Counted from the first letter of the stretch, positions 1 to 8,922 are shown. The stretch: DNA of 63,037 nucleotides from an uncultured Nitrospiraceae bacterium (GCA_937138415.1 CAKZPA010000009.1:1-63037); one strand, 5' to 3'. Program-made: numbers and translations. Notes: a model not told the origin generated them from the letters alone.

Positions 1-1
1 T

Positions 2-832
2 GCAAACGTCGTCCTGATCATCCCGATTCTTGTGGCGGCGCTTGGCACGACTCCGTGGAGTTTCCGCGCCATGTATAACCATGAGGTCGCAATCCGTCTG
101 GAGGGACAACCGCCACAAGTCAAAATCCTGACAGCAGCGGACGCCGCGCACCTTCCGCCTGCCGTTCAACGTTACCTTGTTTTTACGGGGGCCATGGGCA
201 AACCGCGTGTCTGGAATTATCGGATTCGATTCAGCGGGGTACTTCGAAACGGCCCCGATGACAAATGGATGCCAATCATAGCCTCCCAGCAGAGCTTCGC
301 CAACCCGCCGGCGCGGCTATTTCTCGTCGAGTCGTCCAAGTGTGGTGTCCCCCTCAACGCTTTTCACCGCTACGTCGGGGCGGAAGCAACTTTCCACGTG
401 AAAGTCGCCTCGTTCCTGACGGTGGTGGATGCGCACGGAGCCGAGATGAACAAGAGTGAAACCGTCACTCTACTCAACGATATGTTTATCCTTGCCCCAG
501 CGACATTGATTGACCCGAATATCGCGTGGGAAGAAATCGACGCTCGCACAGTCCGCGCTACATTCACCAACGCCGGGAACACTGTATCGGCAGTCGTGAC
601 ATTCGACGATTCAGGCGCCCTCGTCAACTTCGTATCCGATGATCGCGCCAGAACCATTGACGGCAAGACGTATGAGCGACTCCGCTGGTCGACGCCTGTC
701 AGTGATTGGCGTGAGTTCGACGGGCGCAAGCTGCCCGCAAAGGGTAAGGCACTCTGGACGCTTTCCAAGGGTGAATTCGCTTACGCGGAGATTGAGATTC
801 TCGACGTTCAGTACAACGTAACTGATGAGTGA
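2..832 (+). CDS. DUF6544-family protein, 5' end outside the window
   Basis: The reading frame is open to the left edge, so the true start lies outside the window. The first visible residues (ANVVLIIPILVAALG) form a hydrophobic, probably membrane-spanning segment. A GTG at 32 is an internal possibility only. The soluble part has the pattern I associate with DUF6544/DUF6920: 'PPAVQRYL' near the start, a 'W' plus 'IASQQSF' strand, 'DDRARTIDGK' and a terminal 'ILDVQYN'. Function of the family is not established, and I see no catalytic motif. It probably acts at the membrane or in the periplasm. It converges with the flavin reductase gene; only a short AT-rich hairpin separates them. Confidence 0.7.
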   Translation, partial: ANVVLIIPILVAALGTTPWSFRAMYNHEVAIRLEGQPPQVKILTAADAAHLPPAVQRYLVFTGAMGKPRVWNYRIRFSGVLRNGPDDKWMPIIASQQSFANPPARLFLVESSKCGVPLNAFHRYVGAEATFHVKVASFLTVVDAHGAEMNKSETVTLLNDMFILAPATLIDPNIAWEEIDARTVRATFTNAGNTVSAVVTFDDSGALVNFVSDDRARTIDGKTYERLRWSTPVSDWREFDGRKLPAKGKALWTLSKGEFAYAEIEILDVQYNVTDE

Positions 833-958
833 TTCGAAGTCATTCGAATTCAAGAACGGCGCGCCTGACAGCGGGATTCAGCCGCAACGTTGCCCAAGGA
901 CGTCAGAAGCACGCAGGAGCGAGTGAAATGGCGGTCTCCGGTTAGCAGATGAAGAAAT

Positions 959-981
959 AAAAAGGTGCAGTTCCCCTTTTT
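959..981. terminator. AT-rich hairpin between convergent genes
   Basis: A 7-bp inverted repeat, aaaaagg / ccttttt, with a 9-base loop lies between the convergent DUF6544 and flavin reductase genes. The A and T runs on its two sides mean it could terminate transcription in either direction. The stem is short and weak. Confidence 0.35.
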
Positions 982-998
982 AGCCCTTTTTTGTCTGA

Positions 999-1457
999 TC
1001 AAAAATAGTCCTCCCATCTGAACAGGAGCGGCTTTTCGTTCTCTCTCAAAATCTTCGCTTCCACAACAGTGCCTACGAAGAGCGAATGATCGCCGGCGGT
1101 AAAGGCGTTGGCAAGTTTGCATTCGAAGTACGCCAGTGCATCCCTGAGAACAGGAGAGCCGTTCGATGCGTCAAAATACGGAACATCCTTGAACTTGTCA
1201 TGCTTTCTCCCGCTCCTGAATCCGAAGTCGCGGGCGATTTTCTCCTGCCCCTCCGCGAGCACGTTGACGGCAAAATATCCCGACTCTTTGATCAGTCCAT
1301 GCGTATAACGGGCAGGTGCGATGGATACCATGAGCATTAACGGATTCATCGAAACCTGCGAGATCCACGCTGCCGTCATCCCGTTCACCCTCTCTTTTGT
1401 GCGGGTCGTCACGACGTAGACGCCGTGGGTGATCGTCTTTGACACAACATCCTGCAT
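999..1457 (-). CDS. Flavin reductase-like, FMN-binding split barrel protein
   Basis: 152-residue protein of the flavin reductase domain family, which binds FMN and usually reduces it with NAD(P)H or acts as an electron carrier. Recognisable elements are the N-terminal 'ITHGVYVVTTR', the 'MTAAWISQVSMNPLMLMVSI' strand pair that lines the flavin site, 'YFAVNVLAEGQ', and the late 'GDHSLFVGTVVEA' strand with its conserved histidine. I start at 1457 because GAGGAGG stands five bases upstream; a longer frame to 1535 lacks a ribosome site. It is transcribed divergently from the menaquinone cluster. The physiological partner is unknown. Confidence 0.85.
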   Translation of the reverse strand: MQDVVSKTITHGVYVVTTRTKERVNGMTAAWISQVSMNPLMLMVSIAPARYTHGLIKESGYFAVNVLAEGQEKIARDFGFRSGRKHDKFKDVPYFDASNGSPVLRDALAYFECKLANAFTAGDHSLFVGTVVEAKILRENEKPLLFRWEDYF

Positions 1458-1560
1458 AGCGGCCTCCTCACCGTTATTCTTTGATACATTACCACAATAT
1501 CCGTTGGAGGTGCGAGGAGGAAATGGCCCGCGCATTCCGCGGACTTTCGCCGGAGGGTCT

Positions 1561-1590
1561 TTGACAGATTATCCTGCATCCCCGTACAAT
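1561..1590 (+). promoter_or_regulatory. Sigma-70-type promoter before the menaquinone cluster
   Basis: TTGACA (1561-1566), an 18-base spacer and TACAAT (1585-1590). It predicts a transcript start near 1597 and a leader of about 145 bases before the GTG of mqnL at 1742. Confidence 0.6.
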
Positions 1591-1741
1591 TGTGAGAGTG
1601 CCGAGAACCGACATAAGGTCGTCCTTCTGTGATACTCCAGGCGGTTAGCGCATAGAGAGACGTGTCCGTACCCACTCTGTTGATCGCGGTGTCGTTTGAC
1701 CGCGGGAGGCGAGTGAAAAACCGAATTCGGGAGAGCGTCGC

Positions 1742-3187
1742 GTGGTTTTCAATGACGTGAGGGAATTCATATCGTTCCTCGAGGAGAAAGGCGAACTCGT
1801 TCGCGTGAGGGAAGAGGTCGACCCGATCCTCGAGATTACGGAAATCGCCGACAGGATCTCGAAAAAACAGGGGCCGGCTCTCCTCTTCGAGCGGGTGAAA
1901 CGGTCCCGCTATCCCGTGGCCATCAACCTCTTCGGCTCGTACCAGAGAATGGCCTGGGCATTGGGTTTAGAACGTTTCGAGGAGATCGGACAGCAGTTCG
2001 AATCGCTCCTCAGAACCGATCCCGACATGAAATTCGTGCAGAAGATGGAGGCCCTCTACAATCTTTATAAGCTCAGTACCTCGAAACCGAAGGAGGTCAA
2101 GCGGGCGCCGTGCCAGGAAATAGTCCGCGATGCCGACTTCTCGCTCTTCGAATACCCGATTCTCCAGTGCTGGCCGGGGGACGCGGGCCGTTTCATCACC
2201 CTGCCCCTCGTGATCACGAAGGATCCGGAAACAGGCAAACAGAACGTCGGGATGTACCGCCTGCAGGTCTTCGACGGAAAGACGACCGGAATGCACTGGC
2301 ACACGCACCATGATGGCGCCGTGAATTTTCGCAAGAACGCAAAAATGGGCAGGAAAACCGAGGTTGCCGTCGCTCTCGGAGGCGATCCCGTGACGATCTT
2401 CTCAGCGACCGCGCCTCTCCCGTATGGCGTGGAGGAACTCTTCTTCGCGGGGTTTCTCCGGAAGCGCGCGATCGAAGTCGTGAAGGCGAAAACGGTCGAC
2501 CTCCTGGTTCCCGCACAGGCCGAGATCATCCTCGAGGGATACGTGGACCCCTCCGAGGAACGGATCGAAGGGCCGTTCGGGGACCACACGGGATACTACT
2601 CGGTCGCTGACAAATATCCCGTGTTCCACGTCACCTGCGTTACCCAGAGAAAGGAGCCGATTTATCCGGCGACGATTGTGGGGAAGCCACCGATGGAAGA
2701 TTGCTACATGGGGAAGGCGACGGAGCGCATGTTTCTCCCTTTTATAAAAATGCAGTTGCCCGAGATCGTGGATATGAATCTCCCGCTCGAGGGCGTATTC
2801 CATAACTGCGCCCTGATCTCGATCCGTAAGTCGTATCCTATGCATGCGCGAAAAGTGATGAACGCGATCTGGGGGCTCGGTCAGATGATGTTCACGAAGT
2901 TCGTCATTATCTACGATGAGGATGTCAACGTGCAGAATACGTCAGAAGCGGCGTGGAAGGCGTTCAACAACGTTGATCCGGCGAGGGATATCGTCGTCTC
3001 CGAAGGGCCTCTCGATGTGCTCGATCATGCCTCGCCGAGGCCTATCTACGGCGCGAAGATGGGCATCGACGCGACGAAAAAATGGCCTGAGGAGGGATAT
3101 CAGCGGCAGTGGCCGGACGAGATCCGCATGTCGGATGAGATCAAGGCGCTCGTCGACAGGCGATGGAAATCCTATGGTCTTGAGTAA
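1742..3187 (+). CDS. mqnL: UbiD-family decarboxylase of menaquinone biosynthesis
   Basis: 481-residue UbiD-type decarboxylase, which uses prenylated FMN to remove the carboxylate from the prenylated 1,4-dihydroxy-6-naphthoate intermediate of the futalosine pathway. The family signature is clear: 'NVGMYRLQVFDGKTTGMHWH' around residues 168-187 (prFMN/metal region) and 'EERIEGPFGDHTGYYS' around 273-288, which holds the conserved Arg-Glu pair. The length is typical of the MqnL/UbiD group. The start is GTG with GGGAGAG upstream. The gene overlaps the UbiA-type prenyltransferase by 14 bases and is followed by ubiX, which makes its cofactor, so context supports menaquinone rather than ubiquinone or aromatic degradation. 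The symbol follows Streptomyces usage and is by analogy. Confidence 0.9.
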   Translation: MVFNDVREFISFLEEKGELVRVREEVDPILEITEIADRISKKQGPALLFERVKRSRYPVAINLFGSYQRMAWALGLERFEEIGQQFESLLRTDPDMKFVQKMEALYNLYKLSTSKPKEVKRAPCQEIVRDADFSLFEYPILQCWPGDAGRFITLPLVITKDPETGKQNVGMYRLQVFDGKTTGMHWHTHHDGAVNFRKNAKMGRKTEVAVALGGDPVTIFSATAPLPYGVEELFFAGFLRKRAIEVVKAKTVDLLVPAQAEIILEGYVDPSEERIEGPFGDHTGYYSVADKYPVFHVTCVTQRKEPIYPATIVGKPPMEDCYMGKATERMFLPFIKMQLPEIVDMNLPLEGVFHNCALISIRKSYPMHARKVMNAIWGLGQMMFTKFVIIYDEDVNVQNTSEAAWKAFNNVDPARDIVVSEGPLDVLDHASPRPIYGAKMGIDATKKWPEEGYQRQWPDEIRMSDEIKALVDRRWKSYGLE

Positions 3188-4046
3188 GATCGCAACGTAT
3201 CTTGAGATGATCAAGTTCCAGCACAGTATCTTTGCGCTTCCCTTCGCGTACCTTGGGGCGTTTCTCGCGGAAAAGCGCGTGCCGTCCCTTGCGGCGCTGT
3301 TCTGGATCACGGTCGCAATGGTGGGCGCGCGCAGTTTCGCGATGGCGGTGAACCGGATCATCGACAAGGAGATCGACAGAAGGAATCCGAGGACGGCGAA
3401 CAGGGCACTGCCGAAGGGGCAGCTCTCGGTCTCGGGTGTGCTGGTGTTTTCTCTCGCCAGCCTCGTGGTGTTTCTCATCGCGGTTTTCCATCTCGCGCCC
3501 CTCTGCCGGTATCTCTGGCCGTTCGTCGTCATTCCATTCGTCATCTACCCGTACACGAAGCGGTTCACGTGGCTTTCCCACTTTCTCCTCGGGGCTTGTC
3601 TCGGTCTCGCTCCTGTCGGCGCGTGGGTCGCGATTACGAACACCCTTGCGGTGGAACCGCTCTTGCTCGGCGCTGCCGTGATGTGCTGGGTCGCGGGGTT
3701 TGACATTTTTTACGCGATTCAGGACGTGGACTTCGACCGCGCACACGGTCTTCGATCCATTCCTGCTGCGTTCGGGATACGAATTTCCCTCGTGTTCACG
3801 AAGACTCTGCATTTTTTCGTGATCGTCTTGCTCGCGTGGGTGGGCCTCCGTCTCGACCTCGGGTTCATCTACTTCACCGGCGTGTTCATTGCGGGTGTCC
3901 TCCTCATCTACGAGAACAGCATCGTCAAAGCTGATGATGTGTCGAGATTGAATGTCGCTTTCTTCACGATGAACGGCGTCATAAGTGTCGTCATGTTCCT
4001 CTTTGTGGCAGGGGAGATCCTCTTCAGAGGGGCGAACAGTGTCTGA
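3174..4046 (+). CDS. mqnP: UbiA-family prenyltransferase of the futalosine pathway
   Basis: 290-residue integral membrane prenyltransferase that attaches the polyprenyl tail to the naphthoate ring. Both aspartate-rich motifs are present: N60-RIID64-KEID68 (NxxxDxxxD) and, at about residue 175, 'YAIQDVDFDRAHGLRSIP'. The rest is a chain of hydrophobic helices, as expected for UbiA proteins. I start at the ATG at 3174, which gives a family-typical N-terminus (MVLSKIATYLEMIKFQHSIF). A longer frame from 2916 only reads out-of-frame mqnL. It overlaps mqnL by 14 bases and ubiX by 8, so translation is likely coupled. Neighbours decide the menaquinone assignment. Confidence 0.9.
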   Translation: MVLSKIATYLEMIKFQHSIFALPFAYLGAFLAEKRVPSLAALFWITVAMVGARSFAMAVNRIIDKEIDRRNPRTANRALPKGQLSVSGVLVFSLASLVVFLIAVFHLAPLCRYLWPFVVIPFVIYPYTKRFTWLSHFLLGACLGLAPVGAWVAITNTLAVEPLLLGAAVMCWVAGFDIFYAIQDVDFDRAHGLRSIPAAFGIRISLVFTKTLHFFVIVLLAWVGLRLDLGFIYFTGVFIAGVLLIYENSIVKADDVSRLNVAFFTMNGVISVVMFLFVAGEILFRGANSV

Positions 4047-4623
4047 ATACGTCGTCGGTATCACGGGCGCAAGCGGGAGCATTTACGGCATTCGGCTCGT
4101 CGAGGAATTGTTAGCGGCCGGTCATCGCGTGGAACTCATCGTGACCGATGCCGGCGAGAAGGTCATGAAGGAAGAATTGAGGACGTCGGGACGAAAGGCG
4201 TATGAGCGACTGCTCGCCGCACGGAAGAATGCTCCGCTCAGGCTCTGGCGGAACGATGACTTCACGGCTCCCTTCATGAGCGGGTCGAACGCATTCGAAG
4301 CGGTGGTCGTCATTCCCTGCAGCGTCGGGAAACTCGCGGCCATCGCGAACGGTCTGTCGGGGAATCTCCTCGAGCGAACCGCGGACGTAGCGCTCAAAGA
4401 GAAACGAAAACTCGTCCTCGTTCTTCGGGAGACCCCGTTGAGCCCGATTCACATCGAAAATATGCTCAAGGTGGCGCGAGCGGGCGCCCATATTCTGCCC
4501 GCCATGCCGGCCTTTTATCACCGTCCGAAGACGATCGACGACATGGTCGATTTTATCGTCGGAAAGGTTCTGAACCTTCTCGGGATCGAACACAAACTCT
4601 TAAGAGGGTGGAAAGCGGGATAG
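4039..4623 (+). CDS. ubiX: Flavin prenyltransferase UbiX
   Basis: 194-residue flavoprotein that joins a dimethylallyl group to FMN to make the prenylated FMN needed by UbiD-type decarboxylases such as the mqnL product here. Diagnostic features are the N-terminal 'GITGASGSIYG' FMN loop, 'VVIPCSVGKLAAIANGLSGN' in the middle, 'RKLVLVLRETPL' and the C-terminal 'PAMPAFYHRP'. The start is the GTG at 4039 with AGAGGGG upstream, overlapping mqnP by 8 bases. The upstream frame extension to 3985 is mqnP read out of frame. Confidence 0.93.
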   Translation: MSEYVVGITGASGSIYGIRLVEELLAAGHRVELIVTDAGEKVMKEELRTSGRKAYERLLAARKNAPLRLWRNDDFTAPFMSGSNAFEAVVVIPCSVGKLAAIANGLSGNLLERTADVALKEKRKLVLVLRETPLSPIHIENMLKVARAGAHILPAMPAFYHRPKTIDDMVDFIVGKVLNLLGIEHKLLRGWKAG

Positions 4624-5016
4624 GGTTGTATAGCGAAGGGGTTTTTGAATCGTCAGACGTTTCCAAAGAGGAAAGTATCGATGCGGCTGAATACCTTCCG
4701 AATACCGGGAATGGTGTTTCTTCTGCATCCAAATAATATTTCGAACTTTGGTGGAGAGCAGAGGAGTTGATTGAAAGGGGAAAACCCTCACAGGGTTGGC
4801 TTGTTCGAGACCATGTGTCATTGCGCCGGATTCCTGCTTCCGCGGGAATGACAGCCACGGGTGTTTATTGCGACGACATTGGAGGAGCACCGGAATTATC
4901 ATGCGTATATCCCGCTCCCTGCTTACAACCTGCGGGGACAAGCTCCTTAGGCATGACAACTGAAAGTATTTGTCGCACGGAAATCGGGAAAGAACCTTAA
5001 TTGTTCGACCCTTAAT
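4624..5016. other. Gap of 393 bases with dispersed repeat sequence
   Basis: No gene is supported. It contains a copy of a palindromic dispersed repeat (4828-4852) and, at about 4911-4957, a second related-looking segment ending in GGCATGAC with paired CCTGC/GCGGGG stretches. No confident promoter for mqnE could be picked. Confidence 0.6.
4828..4852 (-). repeat. Dispersed 'GTCATTCCCGCG...GGAATCC' repeat
   Basis: On the minus strand this reads GTCATTCCCGCG then GAAGCAGGAATCC. It matches the widespread intergenic repeat type with a CCCGCG/AAGC/GGGAATCC palindrome found in many deltaproteobacterial and Nitrospirota genomes. It lies in the mqn cluster gap. Whether it is mobile or transcribed is unknown. 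Confidence 0.55.
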
Positions 5017-6132
5017 ATGGCAGAGAGCATTGTAGAGAACATCGCCGACAAGGTCGAAAAAGGCATACGTCTTTCCAGGGAGGATGGAATAGCCCTCATG
5101 GAGTCGAACGATCTGATATCGATCGGGCGGCTCGCTAATATGGTTAAGGAAAGGAAATCGGGAGCCGTCGCGTACTTCAATGTCAACCGACACATCAATC
5201 TGACGAACGTATGCGTTTCGCGCTGTGCGTTCTGCGCCTTTAGCAGAGACAAGGGCGATGCCGACGCGTATACGCTCTCGCTCGATGACGTGCTCCGCGT
5301 CGCGCGCGCTGCGCGTCACGACGGGGTGACCGAATTTCATATCGTGAGCGGTCTCCATCCCGACCTGCCGTTTTCATACTATCGCGATGTGATCGCAGCT
5401 CTCAAGGAAGAGATGCCCGACGTGCATCTGAAAGCGTTCACGGCTGTCGAAATCTTCTATTTTTCGCAACTGACCGGATTCGGCGTGGAGGACGTTCTCA
5501 GGGAACTCCAGATGGCCGGCCTCGGGTCACTGCCGGGTGGCGGAGCAGAAATTCTCCATCCACGGGTCCGGCAACGCGTCTGTCCCAACAAGGCTTCCTC
5601 CTCAGAGTGGCTCGACGTGATGCGGACCGCGCATCGGTTGGGCTTGAAGTCCAATGCGACGATGCTCTACGGCCACGTCGAGACGAGTTCGGAGAGGGTC
5701 GACCATCTCCTCGCGCTCCGGGCGCTCCAGGATGAGACGGGCGGATTCCAGGCGTTCATCCCGCTCCCGTTTCACCCGCGCAATACGCGCCTTTCGCATA
5801 TGCGGCGACCGACAGCCGTCGAAAAGTTGAAGGTGCTCGCGGTATCGAGACTGATGCTCGACAACGTTCCGCACATAAAGGCTTACTGGGTCATGCACGG
5901 CGTGAAAGTCGCCCAACTCGCCCTCCTTTTCGGTGCCGATGACCTCGACGGGACCGTCGCGGAGGAAAAAATTACCTACTCGGCCGGAGCCGAAACGGTG
6001 CAGTCTCTCTCGCGCGACGAGTTGTGCGATCTGATCCGGTCTGCGGGGAGGGTACCCGTCGAGAGAGACTCGCTCTATCGGCTCGTCGGCGACGTGCGAA
6101 AGGATCAGGCGGGAGTTCGCAGTGAGACCTAA
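5017..6132 (+). CDS. mqnE: Aminodeoxyfutalosine synthase (radical SAM)
   Basis: 371-residue radical SAM enzyme that joins 3-[(1-carboxyvinyl)oxy]benzoate, the MqnA product, to S-adenosylmethionine to form 6-amino-6-deoxyfutalosine. The cluster-binding motif C66-VSR-C70-AF-C73 (CxxxCxxC) is followed by 'VSGLHPDLPFSYY', 'AFTAVEIFYF' and 'LGSLPGGGAEIL', all typical of the MqnE/MqnC/CofH branch. MqnE rather than CofH is chosen because mqnA and mqnC follow directly. It overlaps mqnA by 11 bases. The start at 5017 gives a normal length; there is no strong Shine-Dalgarno sequence. Confidence 0.92.
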   Translation: MAESIVENIADKVEKGIRLSREDGIALMESNDLISIGRLANMVKERKSGAVAYFNVNRHINLTNVCVSRCAFCAFSRDKGDADAYTLSLDDVLRVARAARHDGVTEFHIVSGLHPDLPFSYYRDVIAALKEEMPDVHLKAFTAVEIFYFSQLTGFGVEDVLRELQMAGLGSLPGGGAEILHPRVRQRVCPNKASSSEWLDVMRTAHRLGLKSNATMLYGHVETSSERVDHLLALRALQDETGGFQAFIPLPFHPRNTRLSHMRRPTAVEKLKVLAVSRLMLDNVPHIKAYWVMHGVKVAQLALLFGADDLDGTVAEEKITYSAGAETVQSLSRDELCDLIRSAGRVPVERDSLYRLVGDVRKDQAGVRSET

Positions 6133-6967
6133 GGTGGGACATATCCAGTTCCTTAATTGTCTTCCGCTCTACTACGGCCTCGTAAAGAGCCTCGCGTTCC
6201 TCGACATCGAGCTCGTTAAGGGCACGCCGACGGAACTCAACGCTTTGCTGATCAACAAGAGCCTCGACGTATCTCCGATCTCGTCGATCGAATACGCACG
6301 CCATGCAGATTCCCTGTTGCTCCTGCCCGATTTCACGGTCAGCTCCGACGGCGAGGTGAAGAGCATACTCTTCCTCAGCCGATTCCCTGCTGAAGAACTA
6401 TCGGGAAAGAGCGTAGCGCTTGCCGACACTTCGTCGACGTCGCACGCTCTCCTGAAGATAATTCTGCGCCGCGGGTACAAGGTCGACCCACGGTATGTCG
6501 TCATGCCGCCCGATTTGGACGTCATGCTCTCTTCCGCCGATGCCGCTCTCCTCATCGGCGATAGTGCGTTGCGACACTATACGAACGCGCGGGGATACTA
6601 CCTTTACGACCTCGGCGCCGAGTGGAAAAAACTGACCGGCAAGGCGATGGTGTACGCCGTATGGGCGGTCAACCGGTCTTTCGCGGAGGCGAAGGCCGAC
6701 CTGTGCGCTGACGTCTACGAGACGTTCAGGAAGTCGATGAGGTATTCCATGCGCAACCTTCCCGAAATTGTCAAGTATGCGGCGAAATGGGAACCTTTCG
6801 ACGCGGCTTTTCTCAGTGCCTACTTCGCGTCTCTCCGCTTCTCGTTCGGGCGCAGGTATCGGGAGGGGCTGAGGCTTTTTTACCGAATGGCACGGGATAT
6901 CGGGGAGCTGGACAGGATTCCCGAGCTCGAATTCGTGGATCTCAAAGTGCACCGGACGAAAGTATGA
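6122..6967 (+). CDS. mqnA: Chorismate dehydratase MqnA
   Basis: 281-residue periplasmic-binding-protein-like enzyme that dehydrates chorismate to 3-[(1-carboxyvinyl)oxy]benzoate, the first step of the futalosine pathway. The N-terminus 'VGHIQFLNCLPLYYGL' is the family hallmark, followed by 'GTPTELNALLINKSLDVSPISSIEYA'-like substrate-loop sequence and 'ALLIGDSAL'. The start is GTG inside the end of mqnE; the stop overlaps the ATG of mqnC (ATGA). The head-to-tail order E-A-C implies one transcript and coupled translation. Confidence 0.93.
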   Translation: MRPKVGHIQFLNCLPLYYGLVKSLAFLDIELVKGTPTELNALLINKSLDVSPISSIEYARHADSLLLLPDFTVSSDGEVKSILFLSRFPAEELSGKSVALADTSSTSHALLKIILRRGYKVDPRYVVMPPDLDVMLSSADAALLIGDSALRHYTNARGYYLYDLGAEWKKLTGKAMVYAVWAVNRSFAEAKADLCADVYETFRKSMRYSMRNLPEIVKYAAKWEPFDAAFLSAYFASLRFSFGRRYREGLRLFYRMARDIGELDRIPELEFVDLKVHRTKV

Positions 6968-8034
6968 CGGCCGGGAACATTCTCGAGGACAGTGCGGCAG
7001 GGAAGCGGATAACCGCGGAAGAGGCGCTCTGTCTTTTCCACGAGGCCGACCTGCTCGGGCTTGCCGCCGCGGCCGATGCCGTGTGTCGAAAACAGCATCC
7101 TGACGGCATCGCCACGTTTCTCATAGATCGAAATATCAACTATACGAATATTTGCGTGAATCAGTGCGCGTTTTGCGCTTTTTTCAGACCTCCCGACCAC
7201 CCGGAGGCGTACGTCCTCAGCCAGGCAGAAATCGAGCTGAAGATTGCCGAGACGCTCTCCCTTTCGGGAACGCAGGTGATGATCCAGGGAGGCATTCACC
7301 CGGATCTCGGTCTCTCTTTCTACGTGAATATGTTCCGCCGGATAAAAGAGAAGTTCAAGATCCGAATACACAGTCTCTCTCCGCCTGAGATCGTGCACAT
7401 TGCCCGGCGAGAAGGGATGTCGATCGGCGAGGTACTGAGGGAGTTGAGGGTCGCGGGACTCGATTCGCTCCCGGGGGGCGGGGCTGAAATCCTCGTCGAC
7501 AGGGTCAGGCGAACGATCAGTCCGCGCAAGATATCCTCGGGGGAGTGGCTCGATGTGATGAGGGAAGCCCACGCGCAGGGGATGAAGACGACGGCGACCA
7601 TGATGTTCGGGACGGTCGAGACCGTCGAAGACCGTATCTCCCATCTCGAGAAGATCAGGTCGCTTCAGGACGCAACGGGCGGTTTTCTCTCTTTTATCCC
7701 CTGGACGTACCAGCCGGGCAATACGGTCCTCGGTGGCAAGACGGTCTCCGCACCCGAGTATTTGCGGATGCTCGCCCTCAGCCGTCTGTTCCTCGACAAC
7801 GTTCCGAACGTGCAGGGATCGTGGGTCACGCAGGGGCAGGACATCGGGCAAGTCTGTTTATCGTTCGGGGCGAATGATTTAGGCAGTATCATGATAGAGG
7901 AGAATGTGGTCAAAGCGGCAGGTGTCTCCCATAGGATGACGGTGGACGAGATGGTGCACCTCATCAGAAAAGCGGGCAAAATACCGGCGCAGAGAGATAC
8001 GGAGTTCAACCTCCTGAAGGTTTATGATGCGTGA
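6964..8034 (+). CDS. mqnC: Cyclic dehypoxanthinyl futalosine synthase (radical SAM)
   Basis: 356-residue radical SAM enzyme that cyclises dehypoxanthine futalosine. The motif C64-VNQ-C68-AF-C71 is intact, followed by 'MIQGGIHPDLGLSFY', 'HSLSPPEIVHIAR', 'LDSLPGGGAEILVDRVR' and 'FIPWTYQPGNT'. It differs from the neighbouring mqnE at exactly the positions expected of MqnC (QGG in place of SGL). I place the start at 6964, ATGA-overlapping mqnA, rather than at the in-frame ATG 6787 inside mqnA. Confidence 0.93.
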   Translation: MTAGNILEDSAAGKRITAEEALCLFHEADLLGLAAAADAVCRKQHPDGIATFLIDRNINYTNICVNQCAFCAFFRPPDHPEAYVLSQAEIELKIAETLSLSGTQVMIQGGIHPDLGLSFYVNMFRRIKEKFKIRIHSLSPPEIVHIARREGMSIGEVLRELRVAGLDSLPGGGAEILVDRVRRTISPRKISSGEWLDVMREAHAQGMKTTATMMFGTVETVEDRISHLEKIRSLQDATGGFLSFIPWTYQPGNTVLGGKTVSAPEYLRMLALSRLFLDNVPNVQGSWVTQGQDIGQVCLSFGANDLGSIMIEENVVKAAGVSHRMTVDEMVHLIRKAGKIPAQRDTEFNLLKVYDA

Positions 8035-8197
8035 TGCCTCGGGAAACGGCGACAGTGCTCGCTCGCCGTTGCCGCATATCTTGACGAACACGTAGAAGAG
8101 GGATGCCCGCTCGCGGGAATCCCGTCGGATAGTCGGGCGATCGAACAATGATTATTCGTGCGACATCCGGACGTTCGGGACGAGCGTCGGAGATCGA

Positions 8198-8920
8198 ATG
8201 AACGAGGTCGATCATCGGAAACGGGACGCGCGCGAAGTTTCGCGGATGTTTTCGGGCATCGGCGATCGTTACGACCTTCTCAATCATGTCCTCAGTTTCG
8301 GCCTCGATATCGGGTGGCGCAGGGCGGCGGCGCGCGAGACGCGCGTGGCCCACTGCGAGCGGATTCTCGATGTGTGCACCGGGACGGGAGATATGGCGCT
8401 CGAACTGAATCGCTTCTGGAAAGGGCGGGTCTTCATCGAGGGGTTGGATTTGTCGAGCAGCCTCCTCGAGAAAGCGAGGAGGAAGGCCGCGCAGGCGAAG
8501 GCGGACCACCTCATCGTCTTTCGTGAGGGGAACGCCGAATCGCTCCCGTATCCCGATGCGGCGTTCGATGCGATCACCATTACCTTCGGCCTGAGGAACG
8601 TCACGGATCGGGCGAAAGCACTGCGTGAGTTCCATCGCGTGGCCAAACGGGGAGCACGCTTTGTCTGTCTCGAATTCAGCCGGCCGACCAATCCGTTCTT
8701 CTCGGCGCTTTACGCTGTCTATCTGACGAGGGTCGTCCCTCTCCTCTCGCGCGTGTTCGGATCGGACCCGACCGCCTACCGCTACCTCGGGAACACGATC
8801 AGGGATTTTCCGAACCCCTCCGAACTCGCCCTGCTCATCGAATCGGCGGGGTGGAATCGCGTTTCGTATCGAAGGCTTTCATGGGGGATCGTCGCCCTCC
8901 ACACGGGAGTCAAAAACTGA
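8198..8920 (+). CDS. menG: Demethylmenaquinone methyltransferase
   Basis: 240-residue SAM-dependent methyltransferase of the UbiE/MenG family that performs the last step of menaquinone synthesis. The N-terminal 'VSRMFSGIGDRYDLLNHVLSFGLDIGWRR'-type sequence is the UbiE signature. SAM motif I is 'ILDVCTGTGDMALEL' (56-70), and 'ITFGLRNVTD' is the second signature. It sits 163 bases after mqnC, so it may be on the same transcript. Menaquinone specificity is inferred from the neighbours. The next gene starts two bases after its stop. Confidence 0.9.
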   Translation: MNEVDHRKRDAREVSRMFSGIGDRYDLLNHVLSFGLDIGWRRAAARETRVAHCERILDVCTGTGDMALELNRFWKGRVFIEGLDLSSSLLEKARRKAAQAKADHLIVFREGNAESLPYPDAAFDAITITFGLRNVTDRAKALREFHRVAKRGARFVCLEFSRPTNPFFSALYAVYLTRVVPLLSRVFGSDPTAYRYLGNTIRDFPNPSELALLIESAGWNRVSYRRLSWGIVALHTGVKN

Positions 8921-8922
8921 CG

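Noticed and set aside
3141-4082. 313-codon minus-strand frame opposite mqnP
   Set aside because: Its product is almost purely charged residues, the mirror of hydrophobic codons of a membrane protein. No start signal.
8851-8922. Longer start for dppD
   Set aside because: The extra residues are menG sequence read out of frame; the ATG at 8923 follows the menG stop by two bases.
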